Below are positions 1 through 7,176 of a stretch of 24,693 nucleotides of DNA, piece by piece. Origin of the DNA: DASXRC01 sp036506795 (GTDB lineage: Bacteria; Actinomycetota; Actinomycetes; Mycobacteriales; Micromonosporaceae); assembly GCA_036506795.1 (NCBI GenBank), contig DASXRC010000071.1:1-24693 (forward strand), read 5' to 3'. Position numbers and translations under genes: made by a program. The notes under the pieces are model-generated. The model was not told the origin of the DNA. It ran no database searches and saw only the letters and a list, made by a program, of their open reading frames with translations. Each line of letters starts with the position of its first letter. Position 1 is the stretch's first letter.

Positions 1-263
1 TCCCCGAGCCGGTCGACCTGGTGAACGTGTTCCGACCGTCGGAGGACGCCGCTGGCGTGGTGCGTGACGCCGTGGCCGCCGGGGCGCCCGCGGTGTGGCT
101 GCAGTCCGGGATCGCGTCGGAGGAGGGGCGCCGAATCGCCAACGAGGCGGGCATCGACTACGTCGAGGACTACTGCATCGCCGTCGAGCGCGCGGTCGCC
201 GGCCTCTCGCGGACCGGTGGCGCGCCCCGCGATCCCAACTACACGGACGGTGCGCCCTCCTGA
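1..263 (+). CDS. CoA-binding domain protein (YccU-like), 5' end cut by window
   Basis: The reading frame is open from position 3 and runs to the TGA at 261-263, so only the C-terminal ~86 residues are visible and the start lies upstream of the window. The visible part reads EPVDLVNVFRPSE, then VWLQSGIASEEGRRIANEAG, then YVEDYCIAVE. This is the layout of the small Rossmann-fold CoA-binding proteins (YccU/succinyl-CoA-synthetase-like family): a VDVFR-type strand, a W-x-Q-x-G loop, and a C-terminal strand ending in a conserved Cys-Ile. No catalytic role is established for stand-alone members; ligand binding (CoA) is inferred from the family. It converges on the acyl-CoA dehydrogenase gene, with 73 nt between the two stops. 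The internal ATG/GTG codons near position 21 are not the real start because the conserved strand begins before them. Confidence 0.85.
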   Translation, partial: PEPVDLVNVFRPSEDAAGVVRDAVAAGAPAVWLQSGIASEEGRRIANEAGIDYVEDYCIAVERAVAGLSRTGGAPRDPNYTDGAPS

Positions 264-336
264 GCGGTCGAAACCGCAACTCCCGTGTACCTGTGATGAT
301 CACGCGCCCACCCGCAGCGGCCGCGCCGGCACTCGC

Positions 337-1539
337 TCAGGCGCGGTACTCCCGCAGCAGCCCGCGGGAGATGATCGTCTTCTGGATCTCCGAGGTGCCC
401 TCGCCGATCAGCAGGAAGGGCGCCTCGCGCATGAGCCGTTCGATCTCGTACTCCTTGGAGTAGCCGTACCCGCCGTGGATGCGAAACGCCTCCTGCACGA
501 CCTCGGCGCAGTACTCGGATGCCAGCAGCTTCGCCATCCCGGCCTCGACGTCGTTGCGCGCGCCGGAGTCCTTGAGCCGCGCGGCGTTCACCATCAGCGC
601 GTGGGCCGCCTCGATCTTCGTTCCCATCTCGGCGAGCTTGAACGCGATGGCCTGGTGGCCGACGAGCGGTACGCCGAACGTGTGCCGCTGCTGGGCGTAC
701 GCGATGGCCAGTTCGAAGGCGCGCAACGAGATGCCGCACGCGCGCGCTGCGACGTTGACGCGGCCGACCTCGATGCCGTCCATCATCTGGTAGAAGCCGC
801 GGCCGAGGCCGACGTCCACGCCGCCGAGGACGGCCGAAGCCGCCGCCCGATGTCCGTCGAGCACCATCTCCGTCGTCTCGACGCCCTTGTAGCCCATCTT
901 TTCGATCTTGCCGGGGATGGTCAGCCCGGGCGCGGTCTCGCCGAAGCCTGGCTCCTTCTCCAGCAGGAACGTGGTCATGTTTCCGTACGCCGTGTCGGCG
1001 CCCAGCTCCGTTCGCACCAGCGTGGCCACGACCGAGGAGTACGCCCCGTTGGTCAGCCACATCTTCTGGCCGTTCAAGACGAAATCGCCCGCGTCGGTGC
1101 GCTCCGCTCGGGACCGGATGGCGGCCACATCCGAGCCGCAGCCGGGTTCGGACATCGAGAACGCGCCGCGCACCTCGCCGGTGGCCATCCGCGGCAGCAG
1201 CGACGCCTTCTGGTCCGCCGAGCCGTGCTGCGAGACGAGGTACGCCACGATGAAGTGGGTATTGACGATGCCCGACACGGACATCCAGCCGCGGGACAGC
1301 TCCTCGACGACGAGCGCGTACGTCAGCAGCGACTCGCCGAGCCCGCCGTCCTCCTCGGCGATGGTCAGGCCGAACAGACCCATCTCCCGCATGCCGTCGA
1401 CGATGTCGGTGGGGTACTCGTCCGCGTGCTCCAGTCGCTGCGCGTGCGGGATGATCTCCTTGTCGACGAACTCGCGCACGGTCTCGAGGATCGAGCGCTG
1501 CACGTCGGTCAGGCCGGGCGTCTGCGCGAGTCGGGGCAT
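337..1539 (-). CDS. acyl-CoA dehydrogenase (possible ethylmalonyl-CoA pathway member)
   Basis: A 400-residue FAD-dependent acyl-CoA dehydrogenase, full length for the family, oxidising an acyl-CoA at the alpha-beta bond with electrons passed to ETF. Landmarks: FSMSEPGCGSD (about 127-137) and MWLTNG (160-165) for the FAD/substrate region, QQRHTFG in the C-terminal helical domain, HGGYGYSKEYEIERL, and IGEGTSEIQ, where E380 is the expected catalytic base. The start is placed at 1539 because GGAGG lies 6 nt upstream; an in-frame ATG at 1557 adds six residues but has no clear ribosome site. The protein resembles, from memory, the dehydrogenase next to ccr-meaA-mcl in Streptomyces, a candidate methylsuccinyl-CoA or related short-chain dehydrogenase. 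The CitE-like lyase 2 kb away on the same strand agrees with this. The substrate is an inference. The SDR gene lies 90 nt upstream on the same strand. Confidence 0.93.
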   Translation of the reverse strand: MPRLAQTPGLTDVQRSILETVREFVDKEIIPHAQRLEHADEYPTDIVDGMREMGLFGLTIAEEDGGLGESLLTYALVVEELSRGWMSVSGIVNTHFIVAYLVSQHGSADQKASLLPRMATGEVRGAFSMSEPGCGSDVAAIRSRAERTDAGDFVLNGQKMWLTNGAYSSVVATLVRTELGADTAYGNMTTFLLEKEPGFGETAPGLTIPGKIEKMGYKGVETTEMVLDGHRAAASAVLGGVDVGLGRGFYQMMDGIEVGRVNVAARACGISLRAFELAIAYAQQRHTFGVPLVGHQAIAFKLAEMGTKIEAAHALMVNAARLKDSGARNDVEAGMAKLLASEYCAEVVQEAFRIHGGYGYSKEYEIERLMREAPFLLIGEGTSEIQKTIISRGLLREYRA

Positions 1540-1629
1540 GGCCAGCCTCCGGGGCATGGACGAGGAGCTCGTTTCAGTTGGGAAGAAGTATCCCGCCTTC
1601 GGCCCTCCGCCCGTGCTGTGAAAAACCCC

Positions 1630-2463
1630 TCAGCGGTACTGCGCCTCGCGGACGCTGTTGCCGCCGTCAACCACCAGCATCTGACCGGTGATGTACGAGG
1701 CGGCCGGCGTGCAGAGGAACGCGATCGCGGCAGCGACCTCGTCCGGCGTGCCGGGCCGCCCCACCGGCGTACCCAGGCCCAGCCTCAGCTCGGAGACGGT
1801 CGACGCCCCGGTGTGAATGATGCCCGGAGCAACCGCGTTCACGGTGACCCCGTCGGCCACGACCTCCATCGCGAGCGCCCGCGTCAACCCGACCACCCCG
1901 GCCTTCGCGGCCGCGTACGCCGCCTCGGTCGGCAGCGCGTTGATCGGCCCAGCGGTGGCTGCCAGGTTCACGATCCGGCCCCAGCCGCGCTCCGCCATGC
2001 CGGCGACGAACACCCGGCTGCACAGGAAGGCGGTCGTCAGGTTGCGGTCGATCTCCGAGCGCCACTCCTCGACGGTCAGCTGGGCCACCGGCCGCAGCAC
2101 CTCGGGGCTGGCCTTGCTGGCGAGGCCTGCGTTGTTCACCAGCACCTCGACGTCGCCGAGCTGCTCGCTGACCGCGTCCGCGAGCGCGCCGACCTCCGCC
2201 TCGTCGGTGAGGTCGGCGACGAAGCCCGTGATGCCCAGCTCCGAGGCGCGCTCGTGGATCCGCCTCGTGGTGGACACGATGGCGACGCGGGCGCCGAGCG
2301 AGGTCAGGCGGCGTGCCGTGGCGTACCCGATCCCGTCCGGGCTGCCGGCGCCGGTCACCATCGCGATTCGCCCGTCGAGCCGGTCGTTGGCGGGCTCGGA
2401 TTCGGATAGCGGATCGAGGCCGGGACCGCGCCCGCTCCCGGACACGAGCGTTTCGGATGCCAT
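1630..2463 (-). CDS. SDR family NAD(P)-dependent oxidoreductase
   Basis: A 277-residue short-chain dehydrogenase/reductase of classical length. Visible motifs: the nucleotide-binding loop TGAGSPDGIG (two residues longer than the common TGASSGIG), NNAG, and the catalytic Y-A-A-A-K. The usual catalytic Ser is not obvious: the strand reads NLAATAG, and counting 13 residues back from the Tyr places a Thr there. The C-terminus ITGQMLVVDGG is the normal FabG-like ending. The start at 2463 (MASETL) has GGGGAGG about 8 nt upstream; the open frame continues to 2706 but that part is Arg/Pro-rich shadow sequence overlapping the promoter of the next gene. It precedes the acyl-CoA dehydrogenase on the same strand and may share its transcript. 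Its substrate, perhaps a hydroxyacyl-CoA or a small alcohol/ketone, cannot be read from sequence. Confidence 0.9.
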   Translation of the reverse strand: MASETLVSGSGRGPGLDPLSESEPANDRLDGRIAMVTGAGSPDGIGYATARRLTSLGARVAIVSTTRRIHERASELGITGFVADLTDEAEVGALADAVSEQLGDVEVLVNNAGLASKASPEVLRPVAQLTVEEWRSEIDRNLTTAFLCSRVFVAGMAERGWGRIVNLAATAGPINALPTEAAYAAAKAGVVGLTRALAMEVVADGVTVNAVAPGIIHTGASTVSELRLGLGTPVGRPGTPDEVAAAIAFLCTPAASYITGQMLVVDGGNSVREAQYR

Positions 2464-2552
2464 GCCGCGATCCTCCCCGGTGGGGTCAAGCGGGGCAATG
2501 ATTCGCCCAAACCCTGGCGGGCTTTGGGCCACGGGTGCGGGCGGCGACCGGC

Positions 2553-2583
2553 TACCCTGACGGCGATCGCCGAGACGTCGGAG
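2553..2583 (+). promoter_or_regulatory. candidate -10 box and ribosome site of the DUF4190 pair
   Basis: TACCCT at 2553-2558 fits the TANNNT -10 pattern. It would start a transcript near 2565, giving a leader of about 24 nt that contains GGAG (2580-2583), 5 nt before the ATG at 2589. No convincing -35 is visible. It shares the 125-nt divergent gap with the SDR gene. Confidence 0.4.
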
Positions 2584-2588
2584 TTTGC

Positions 2589-3125
2589 ATGACGCATCCG
2601 CCCCAGCCGGGTGGCTGGCCAGACCCCTGGTCGCCGCAGCCGCCACCCGCACAGCCGGACCCGCAAACGGCTCCAGGCGCCCCGCAGCCCGGCGCGCTGC
2701 CCGCACAGGGACAGCCCGACGCGGGCGGGTCGGGATACGACCAGACGACCGCGGCGCCGACCGAGCCGTACGGCTACCCGCCCGGTTACCCCGCCTACGG
2801 TTACCCCGGCTACGGCTACCCCGTCGCCGCGCAGCCCAACAACGGCCTGGCCATCGCGTCGATGATCGTTTCGATCGTGGGCTTCGCCGGCCTGTGCGCG
2901 TACGGCCAGGGTGGCTGGCTCGGGGCCGTAGGGGCGATCCTCGGGCACGTCGCCCGTCGGCGGATCCGCGAGCGCGGCGAGGGAGGCGACGGCATGGCGC
3001 TGGCCGGCATCATCGTCGGCTGGATCGCCACCGGCCTCGCCGTCCTCGCCACCATCGCTATTGTGATCTTCATCGTCTGGGCGGCGAACCATCCGTCCAC
3101 CTTCGACGGGAGTACCAGTGACTGA
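2589..3125 (+). CDS. DUF4190 membrane protein with Pro/Gly/Tyr-rich N-terminus
   Basis: A 178-residue protein. Residues 1 to about 78 are rich in Pro, Gln, Gly and Tyr, with a repetitive Y-G-Y-P pattern, and are probably disordered and cytoplasmic. Then follows NNGLAIASMIVSIVGF, the typical opening of the DUF4190 module: a first hydrophobic helix, a charged loop GHVARRRIRERGEGGDGMALAG, and a second helix ending in VWAANHPS. The family is common in actinobacteria and has no assigned biochemical function; roles in envelope or septum have been guessed only by association. The start at ATG 2589 has GGAG 5 nt upstream; the longer open frame to 2535 lacks support. Its stop overlaps the next gene by 8 nt, and that gene is a shorter DUF4190 paralogue, so the two are translationally coupled. 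Confidence 0.85.
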   Translation: MTHPPQPGGWPDPWSPQPPPAQPDPQTAPGAPQPGALPAQGQPDAGGSGYDQTTAAPTEPYGYPPGYPAYGYPGYGYPVAAQPNNGLAIASMIVSIVGFAGLCAYGQGGWLGAVGAILGHVARRRIRERGEGGDGMALAGIIVGWIATGLAVLATIAIVIFIVWAANHPSTFDGSTSD

Positions 3126-3420
3126 CAGCGGCTACCAGCAGCCGTACGCGTACCCACCGCCGCAGCGGCAGACCAACGGCTTGGCCGTTGCCTCGCTGGT
3201 CGTCGGCATCGCCAGCTTCTTCACCTGCTCACTGGCCGGGGCGGTCGCCGTCTACCTGGGCAACCGGGCCAAGGCCCAGATCGCGCAGACCGGCGAGGAG
3301 GGCGAGGGCCTCGCTAAGGCCGGCGTGGTGCTCGGCTGGATCGCGCTGGCCCTGACCCTGTTGGGGATCATCGTGGCCGCCGTGATCATCGCCGTCGCGC
3401 TCGCCACGAACAACTCGTAA
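3118..3420 (+). CDS. short DUF4190 membrane protein, paralogue of the preceding gene
   Basis: A 100-residue protein starting at GTG 3118, inside the last codons of the preceding gene, with GGGAG 5 nt upstream. After a short polar tail (about 17 residues with Gln, Tyr and Pro) comes TNGLAVASLVVGIASFF, a first membrane helix, then the loop YLGNRAKAQIAQTGEEGEGLAKAG and a second helix VVLGWIALALTLLGIIV. This is the same two-helix DUF4190 module as its neighbour. Tandem arrangement, overlap and shared fold point to a local duplication, and the pair may form a hetero-oligomer in the membrane (inference). No enzymatic residues are evident. It converges on the lyase gene, whose stop is 11 nt away. 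Confidence 0.85.
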   Translation: MTDSGYQQPYAYPPPQRQTNGLAVASLVVGIASFFTCSLAGAVAVYLGNRAKAQIAQTGEEGEGLAKAGVVLGWIALALTLLGIIVAAVIIAVALATNNS

Positions 3421-3431
3421 CCGGGGCGGCG

Positions 3432-4397
3432 TCACTCCGGCGGCGTGAACGTCGAGGTCCGGCTCATGCCGGCCGCGCGGCCCTTGGCGGCGACGACGAC
3501 CGCCATCTTCCGGGACGCCTCGTCGATCATCTCGTCGCCGAGCATGACTGCGCCCAGCTTGCCGCCCGCCTCCGACGTCGAGTACTCGTACGCGTCGAGG
3601 ATCAGCTCGGCGTGGTCGTAGTCCGCCTGAGACGGCGAGTACACCTCGTTCGCGACGTCGATCTGCCCCGGGTGGAGCACCCACTTGCCGTCGTACCCGA
3701 GCGCGGCGGATCGGGCCGCCACCTCGCGGAACCCGTCCACGTCCCGGATCTGCAGGTACGGGCCGTCGATCGCCTGCTTGCCGTGCATCCGCGCGGCCAT
3801 GAGGATCCGCATGAGGATGTAGTGGTAGGGGTCGCCGGGGTAGTCCGGGTGCAGCGCGCCGACCGCGAGCGACTTCATGTTCAGCGACGCCATGAAGTCA
3901 GCCGGCCCGAAGATGATCGTCTCGACGCGGGGCGAGGCGGCGGCGATGGAGTCCACATTGACCAGTCCGGTCGCGTTCTCGATCTGCGCCTCTATGCCGA
4001 TCCCGCCGACGGGGAGGCCAAGCGTCTTCTCGAGCTGGGTGAGCGTGAGATCGAGCCACTCGACGTGCGAGGCGGACTGCACCTTCGGCAGCATGATGCA
4101 GTCGAGGTTGGTGCCGGCACCCTCGACCACCTCGATGACATCGGCGTACGTCCACGGGGTGGTCAGGTCGTTGACGCGGACCACCCGCGTCTTGGCGCCC
4201 CAGTCGCCGGTGTTCAGGGCGGACACGATGTTCTTGCGCGCCTCCGGTTTGGCCAGGGGCGCGACCGCGTCCTCCAGGTCGAGGAAGACCTGGTCCGCCG
4301 GCAACCCTTGCGCCTTGTCGAGCATCTTGGTGCTGGAGCCCGGAACCGCTAGGCACGACCGGCGGGGACGTCCAGCGGCACCCTGATACGCGGCCAT
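3432..4397 (-). CDS. CitE-like CoA ester lyase (malyl-/beta-methylmalyl-CoA lyase candidate)
   Basis: A 321-residue member of the HpcH/HpaI aldolase/citrate lyase beta family. Members reversibly cleave 3-hydroxy-acyl-CoA esters such as L-malyl-CoA or beta-methylmalyl-CoA to glyoxylate plus acetyl- or propionyl-CoA, using Mg2+. Seen: RRSCLAVPGSSTKML (12-26) for CoA binding, FLDLEDAVAP (38-47), VRVND with Arg74, IEAQIENATG with metal ligand Glu140, FGPADFMAS with metal ligand Asp167, and GKWVLHPGQ near the C-terminus. The length is that of Mcl rather than of a citrate lyase subunit, and no citF or citD gene is present. The start at 4397 has GGGAG 8 nt upstream; the frame could extend to 4439. 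As recalled, it closely resembles the CitE-like protein of the Streptomyces ethylmalonyl-CoA cluster. The gene is divergent from the next SDR (56 nt). Confidence 0.9.
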   Translation of the reverse strand: MAAYQGAAGRPRRSCLAVPGSSTKMLDKAQGLPADQVFLDLEDAVAPLAKPEARKNIVSALNTGDWGAKTRVVRVNDLTTPWTYADVIEVVEGAGTNLDCIMLPKVQSASHVEWLDLTLTQLEKTLGLPVGGIGIEAQIENATGLVNVDSIAAASPRVETIIFGPADFMASLNMKSLAVGALHPDYPGDPYHYILMRILMAARMHGKQAIDGPYLQIRDVDGFREVAARSAALGYDGKWVLHPGQIDVANEVYSPSQADYDHAELILDAYEYSTSEAGGKLGAVMLGDEMIDEASRKMAVVVAAKGRAAGMSRTSTFTPPE

Positions 4398-4441
4398 GGG
4401 GCACGCTCCCTGGTAGAAGGCTTGGTCCCTGGCCGACACGG

Positions 4442-4453
4442 TAGCCTCACGTC
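4442..4453 (+). promoter_or_regulatory. TANNNT -10 box 6 nt before GTG: probable leaderless start
   Basis: TAGCCT at 4442-4447 is followed by six bases and then GTG 4454, the geometry in which transcription starts at the first base of the start codon. There is no Shine-Dalgarno in the remaining space. Confidence 0.5.
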
Positions 4454-5302
4454 GTGACCGCGGAGAACGGACCTGTGGAAGATCTCACTGGCTCGACCGT
4501 CGTCATCACCGGAGCGAGCTCGGGCATCGGGCAGGCCGCCGCCGAGGAGTTGGCGCGGCGTGGTCACCGGGTCGCCCTGGTCGGGCGGCACAAGGCCCGC
4601 CTGGAGCAGGCTCTCGCTCTGGTACGCGCGGCGGCGCCGCCCGGAGCCGCCGAGCCGGCCGCGTTCCGCGCCGACTTCGCCGTCCTCGACCACGTGCGGG
4701 CGCTCGCCGAGCAGCTGCGCTCCGCGTACCCCCGGATCGACGTGCTCGCCAACAACGCGGGCGGCGTGTTCCGGCGGCGGGTGACCACAGTGGATGGTTG
4801 CGAGCTGACCATGCAGGTCAATCATCTCGCGCCGTTCCTGCTGACGAACCTGCTCCGGGACCGGGTGTCCCGGGTCGTGAACACCGCGTCCGGCGCGCAC
4901 CAGCAGGGCCGGCTGGACCCGGACGACCTGGCCTCGACGCGCCGGCGCTACGTGCCGCTGATCTACAGCGACACCAAGCAGGCGAACATTCTGTTCGCCG
5001 CCGAGGCGGCGCGCCGGTGGCCGGACGTGCTGTCGACGGCGTTTCACCCGGGGACGGTGCGCACCCGGTTCGGCGGCGATAGCGGGTTGGTCGCGGCGTA
5101 CTTCAGGTTCGCGCCGTGGCTGCGCAGCCCGGCGCGGGGGGCCCGGACGCTGGTCTGGCTCGCCGAGGTGGCCGCGAGCGGGGTGGCCAACGGCGGGTAC
5201 TACGTGGATGAGCGGCTGCGCCGGCTGTCCGCGCACGCGGCCGACCCGGCGCTCGCCGCCCGGCTGTGGGAGGTCAGCGAGCGCGCGGTGGGCCTGGCCT
5301 GA
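4454..5302 (+). CDS. SDR family oxidoreductase (retinol dehydrogenase-like)
   Basis: A 282-residue classical SDR: cofactor loop TGASSGIG, the NNAG strand (ANNAGGVF), catalytic Ser in NTASGAHQ and the Y-S-D-T-K catalytic motif. It is followed by FHPGTVRT, the P-G segment that shapes the active site. The overall layout is that of the retinol-dehydrogenase/WWOX-like SDR branch common in actinobacteria, NADP(H)-preferring in many members; the substrate is unknown. GTG 4454 is preferred because of the leaderless -10 box just upstream. An in-frame GTG at 4475 has GGAG 9 nt upstream and would remove seven residues, so the start is not fully settled. Its stop lies 16 nt before the stop of the convergent EamA gene, close to a repeat. 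Confidence 0.9.
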   Translation: MTAENGPVEDLTGSTVVITGASSGIGQAAAEELARRGHRVALVGRHKARLEQALALVRAAAPPGAAEPAAFRADFAVLDHVRALAEQLRSAYPRIDVLANNAGGVFRRRVTTVDGCELTMQVNHLAPFLLTNLLRDRVSRVVNTASGAHQQGRLDPDDLASTRRRYVPLIYSDTKQANILFAAEAARRWPDVLSTAFHPGTVRTRFGGDSGLVAAYFRFAPWLRSPARGARTLVWLAEVAASGVANGGYYVDERLRRLSAHAADPALAARLWEVSERAVGLA

Positions 5303-5314
5303 GCACCTCCCCAG

Positions 5315-5343
5315 CCGATCATGGCCTTCCGCGCCGATCATGG
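5315..5343 (+). repeat. direct repeat CCGATCATGG, 19 nt apart, at the edge of hairpin repeat A
   Basis: CCGATCATGG occurs at 5315-5324 and again at 5334-5343, where it forms the outer end of hairpin element A. The first copy holds the stop codon (5319-5321) of the EamA gene on the minus strand. It looks like a truncated or tandem remnant of the element. Confidence 0.6.
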
Positions 5344-6311
5344 ACTTGTTGTCGTGCATCAGAGATCGAGTCACGACGATTACGCCATGATCGACGGACT
5401 GGTGCTTGATCGATGGCGTAGCGGCGGGCGTCCCGTGCGCCGGCGAGCACGACGACGGCGACGCCAACGACCAGCAGCGCCAGGCCCGGCAGCGAGCCCG
5501 GACGCGGCGTCTGGCCGAGCCACGCCCACGCGAGCAGAGCCGCTCCGGGCACCTCGAGCAGGATCAGCACGCTCACCGTCGTCGCGGAGACCTTATGCAG
5601 CGCATAGTTGAACATCGAATGGCCCAACAGCTGGGCACCGGCCACCAGCGCCACGATGGCCAGCCACGTGCTCACGCCAAAACCGGTCAGCCGTACGCCA
5701 CCGAGCAGACACACCGCGAGCAGGGCCAGCGCGCAGGTGCCGTAGCAGACGGTCGTGTACGCGGTGGTGCTGACGCTGGCTCGGACCCGTTCTCCGAACG
5801 CGGTGTATATCGCCACCGCCACCCCACCAGCCACGGCCAACAGATCGCCCGCCACAGCGCGGCGTGACACACCGAAGTCGGCACTGGTCGCGAGCGCGGC
5901 GCCGGCCACCGCGAACGCGATGCCCAGCCACGTGACGCCCTTCGGCCGCCGGCCCTGGCCCCACGCGATCAGTCCTTGCCAGACCGGTTGGGTGGCGCCC
6001 AGCGCGGTGGCCGCCGCCACCGTCGTGAGCTTGACGCTCGACACCCACGCGCCGAAGTGGACGGCGAGCGCGAGTCCGGCGAGTACGCAGAAGAGCCCGT
6101 CCGTCCGGCCCGTCCCGCGGGTGAGGGCGACCAGCTCGGGACGGCGCCGTACCAGGGCGACGGGAGTGAGCACGCCCGCGGCCAGGGCGTTGCGCCAGAA
6201 CGCGATCGCCAGCGCGGGCGCGGCCGCGTACACAATCAGCGGCCCCGACGAGGAGACGGCCAGCACGGCGATGGCGATCGCCGCCGTGGTGACCGGGTCG
6301 ACCGGGCGCAT
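5319..6311 (-). CDS. EamA/DMT family transporter with repeat-derived C-terminal tail
   Basis: A 330-residue protein with about ten hydrophobic helices, in two EamA halves. Examples are AAIAIAVLAVSSSGPLIVY at the N-terminus, the helix near QPVWQGLIAWGQ at the end of the first half, and FNYALHKVSATTVSVLILL in the second half. Drug/metabolite transporters of this family export small metabolites or amino acids; the substrate is not predictable. The natural end should be near VVVLAGARDARR; about 30 further basic residues (ending RQQVHDRRGRP) are encoded by hairpin repeat A and its flank. The start at ATG 6311 has GAGG about 9 nt upstream; ATG 6320 is in frame but has the same GAGG immediately against it. 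The open frame continues to 6437 without support. It converges on the SDR gene and diverges from the AMMECR1 gene. Confidence 0.88.
   Translation of the reverse strand: MRPVDPVTTAAIAIAVLAVSSSGPLIVYAAAPALAIAFWRNALAAGVLTPVALVRRRPELVALTRGTGRTDGLFCVLAGLALAVHFGAWVSSVKLTTVAAATALGATQPVWQGLIAWGQGRRPKGVTWLGIAFAVAGAALATSADFGVSRRAVAGDLLAVAGGVAVAIYTAFGERVRASVSTTAYTTVCYGTCALALLAVCLLGGVRLTGFGVSTWLAIVALVAGAQLLGHSMFNYALHKVSATTVSVLILLEVPGAALLAWAWLGQTPRPGSLPGLALLVVGVAVVVLAGARDARRYAIDQAPVRRSWRNRRDSISDARQQVHDRRGRP
5335..5412 (+). repeat. 78-nt dispersed hairpin element, copy A
   Basis: Left arm 5335-5356 begins CGATCATGGACTTGTTG; right arm 5372-5393 ends CCATGATCG. The arms are 22 nt with 17 pairs matching, enclosing a 15-nt loop, and a 19-nt tail ends in TGATCG at 5412. 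Copy B at 21263-21340 has the same total length, arm length, loop length and orientation. By hand alignment 57 of 78 bases agree; the arms are conserved and the loop is not. This is REP-like behaviour. In the minus strand it lies inside the 3' end of the EamA gene. Confidence 0.75.
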
Positions 6312-6546
6312 GCGAATCATCCTCACACGTCGCTTGTTGTGTCCATCTGCGGCTACGAGCTGCCCGAATTCCTGCCCTCGCCACCCGTGGGCTCTGCAGG
6401 ACGGATATGCCTTCTCCGTCCACGTCGGACAGAGCAAACCGCGCCCCGCGGTGTACCCGTAGCGCGCGACCGGCTCCGCCCGCGGCCGCGGAACGCCCGT
6501 GCCTCGGCGACGCCGGCGGCCGGGAGCCGACCGGCGCCACAGGGCC

Positions 6547-6558
6547 TACCCTGGGCTG
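6547..6558 (+). promoter_or_regulatory. TANNNT -10 box 6 nt before ATG: probable leaderless start
   Basis: TACCCT at 6547-6552, six bases, then ATG 6559. No Shine-Dalgarno is present. The rest of the 247-nt divergent gap to the EamA gene (6312-6558) shows no other structure that I can support. Confidence 0.5.
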
Positions 6559-7176
6559 ATGGGCCTCGTCGCGAGCTCGTCGCTCGCCGTGCCGTTGACC
6601 GTCGAGGACGGCGCGGCCCTGGTCCGCCGAGCGGCCGCGGGGGTCCGCGCACGGCTGGCCGGACGGCCGCTGGACGGTCGGCCGCCGGCCCGGTCGGCAC
6701 TGCGGGCGCTCGGCGCCTCGTTCGTGACCCTCGAGCGGGGCGGGGCGTTGCGTGGCTGCATCGGCAGTCTCGAACCGGTCCGCCCGCTGTTCGTCGATGT
6801 GGTCCGCAACGCCGTCAAGGCGATGACCGACCCGCGGCTGCCTCCGGTCCGCCCCGGCGAGTGGCCGGGGCTGGATGTGAAGGTCTCCGTGTTGTCCTAC
6901 CCCGTGCCGCTGCCGGTCGTGGACCGGGACGGTCTGCTCGCGGAGCTGCGCCCGGGACTGGACGGGCTGATCTTCGCCGACGACCGGCTGCGGGCGACGT
7001 TCCTGCCCGCCGTGTGGACAAAGCTGCCCGACCCTGCGCGGTTCGTCGCCGCGCTGCTCGACAAGGGTGGCTGGCCGCCGGACGGCTGGCCGGCCGGCCT
7101 TCAGGTCTACCGGTACGCCACGACCGAGTTCTTCGACCGCGCCGAGGATGCCGCTGTAGATAGGCTCGCGCTATGA
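6559..7176 (+). CDS. AMMECR1 domain protein (AmmeMemoRadiSam protein A family)
   Basis: A 205-residue protein. The hallmark LRGCIGSLEP is at about residues 63-72, preceded by ASFVTLERGG and followed by VVRNAVKAMTDPRLPPVRPGEW and LDVKVSVLSYPVPL. The C-terminal FLPAVWTKLPDPARFVAALLDKGG also matches the family. AMMECR1 proteins often occur with a Memo-like protein and a radical SAM enzyme; neither is present here, so the gene stands alone as in many actinobacteria. The biochemical role is not established; the conserved Cys in RGCIG suggests chemistry or ligand binding (inference). The ATG at 6559 is chosen because of the leaderless -10 box; upstream in-frame codons are Arg/Pro-rich shadow. The stop overlaps the start of the next gene by 4 nt (ATGA), so the two are probably cotranslated. 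Confidence 0.9.
   Translation: MGLVASSSLAVPLTVEDGAALVRRAAAGVRARLAGRPLDGRPPARSALRALGASFVTLERGGALRGCIGSLEPVRPLFVDVVRNAVKAMTDPRLPPVRPGEWPGLDVKVSVLSYPVPLPVVDRDGLLAELRPGLDGLIFADDRLRATFLPAVWTKLPDPARFVAALLDKGGWPPDGWPAGLQVYRYATTEFFDRAEDAAVDRLAL
7161..7172 (+). promoter_or_regulatory. TANNNT box 6 nt before ATG of the coupled hypothetical gene
   Basis: TAGGCT at 7161-7166, six bases, then ATG 7173. It falls inside the last codons of the AMMECR1 gene, so it may be an internal leaderless promoter or chance. The ATGA overlap alone could explain expression. Confidence 0.3.

Noticed and set aside
264..277. Small hairpin GCGGT-CGAA-ACCGC after the CoA-binding gene
   Set aside because: Only 5 bp and no T-run; too weak to call a terminator.
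64..2409. 781-codon open frame on the plus strand
   Set aside because: It is antisense to the acyl-CoA dehydrogenase and SDR genes, Arg/His-rich, with no recognisable domain; a usual shadow of high-GC coding sequence.
3432..4397. Citrate lyase beta subunit (citE)
   Set aside because: No citD/citF partner genes and the sequence fits the stand-alone malyl-CoA lyase branch.
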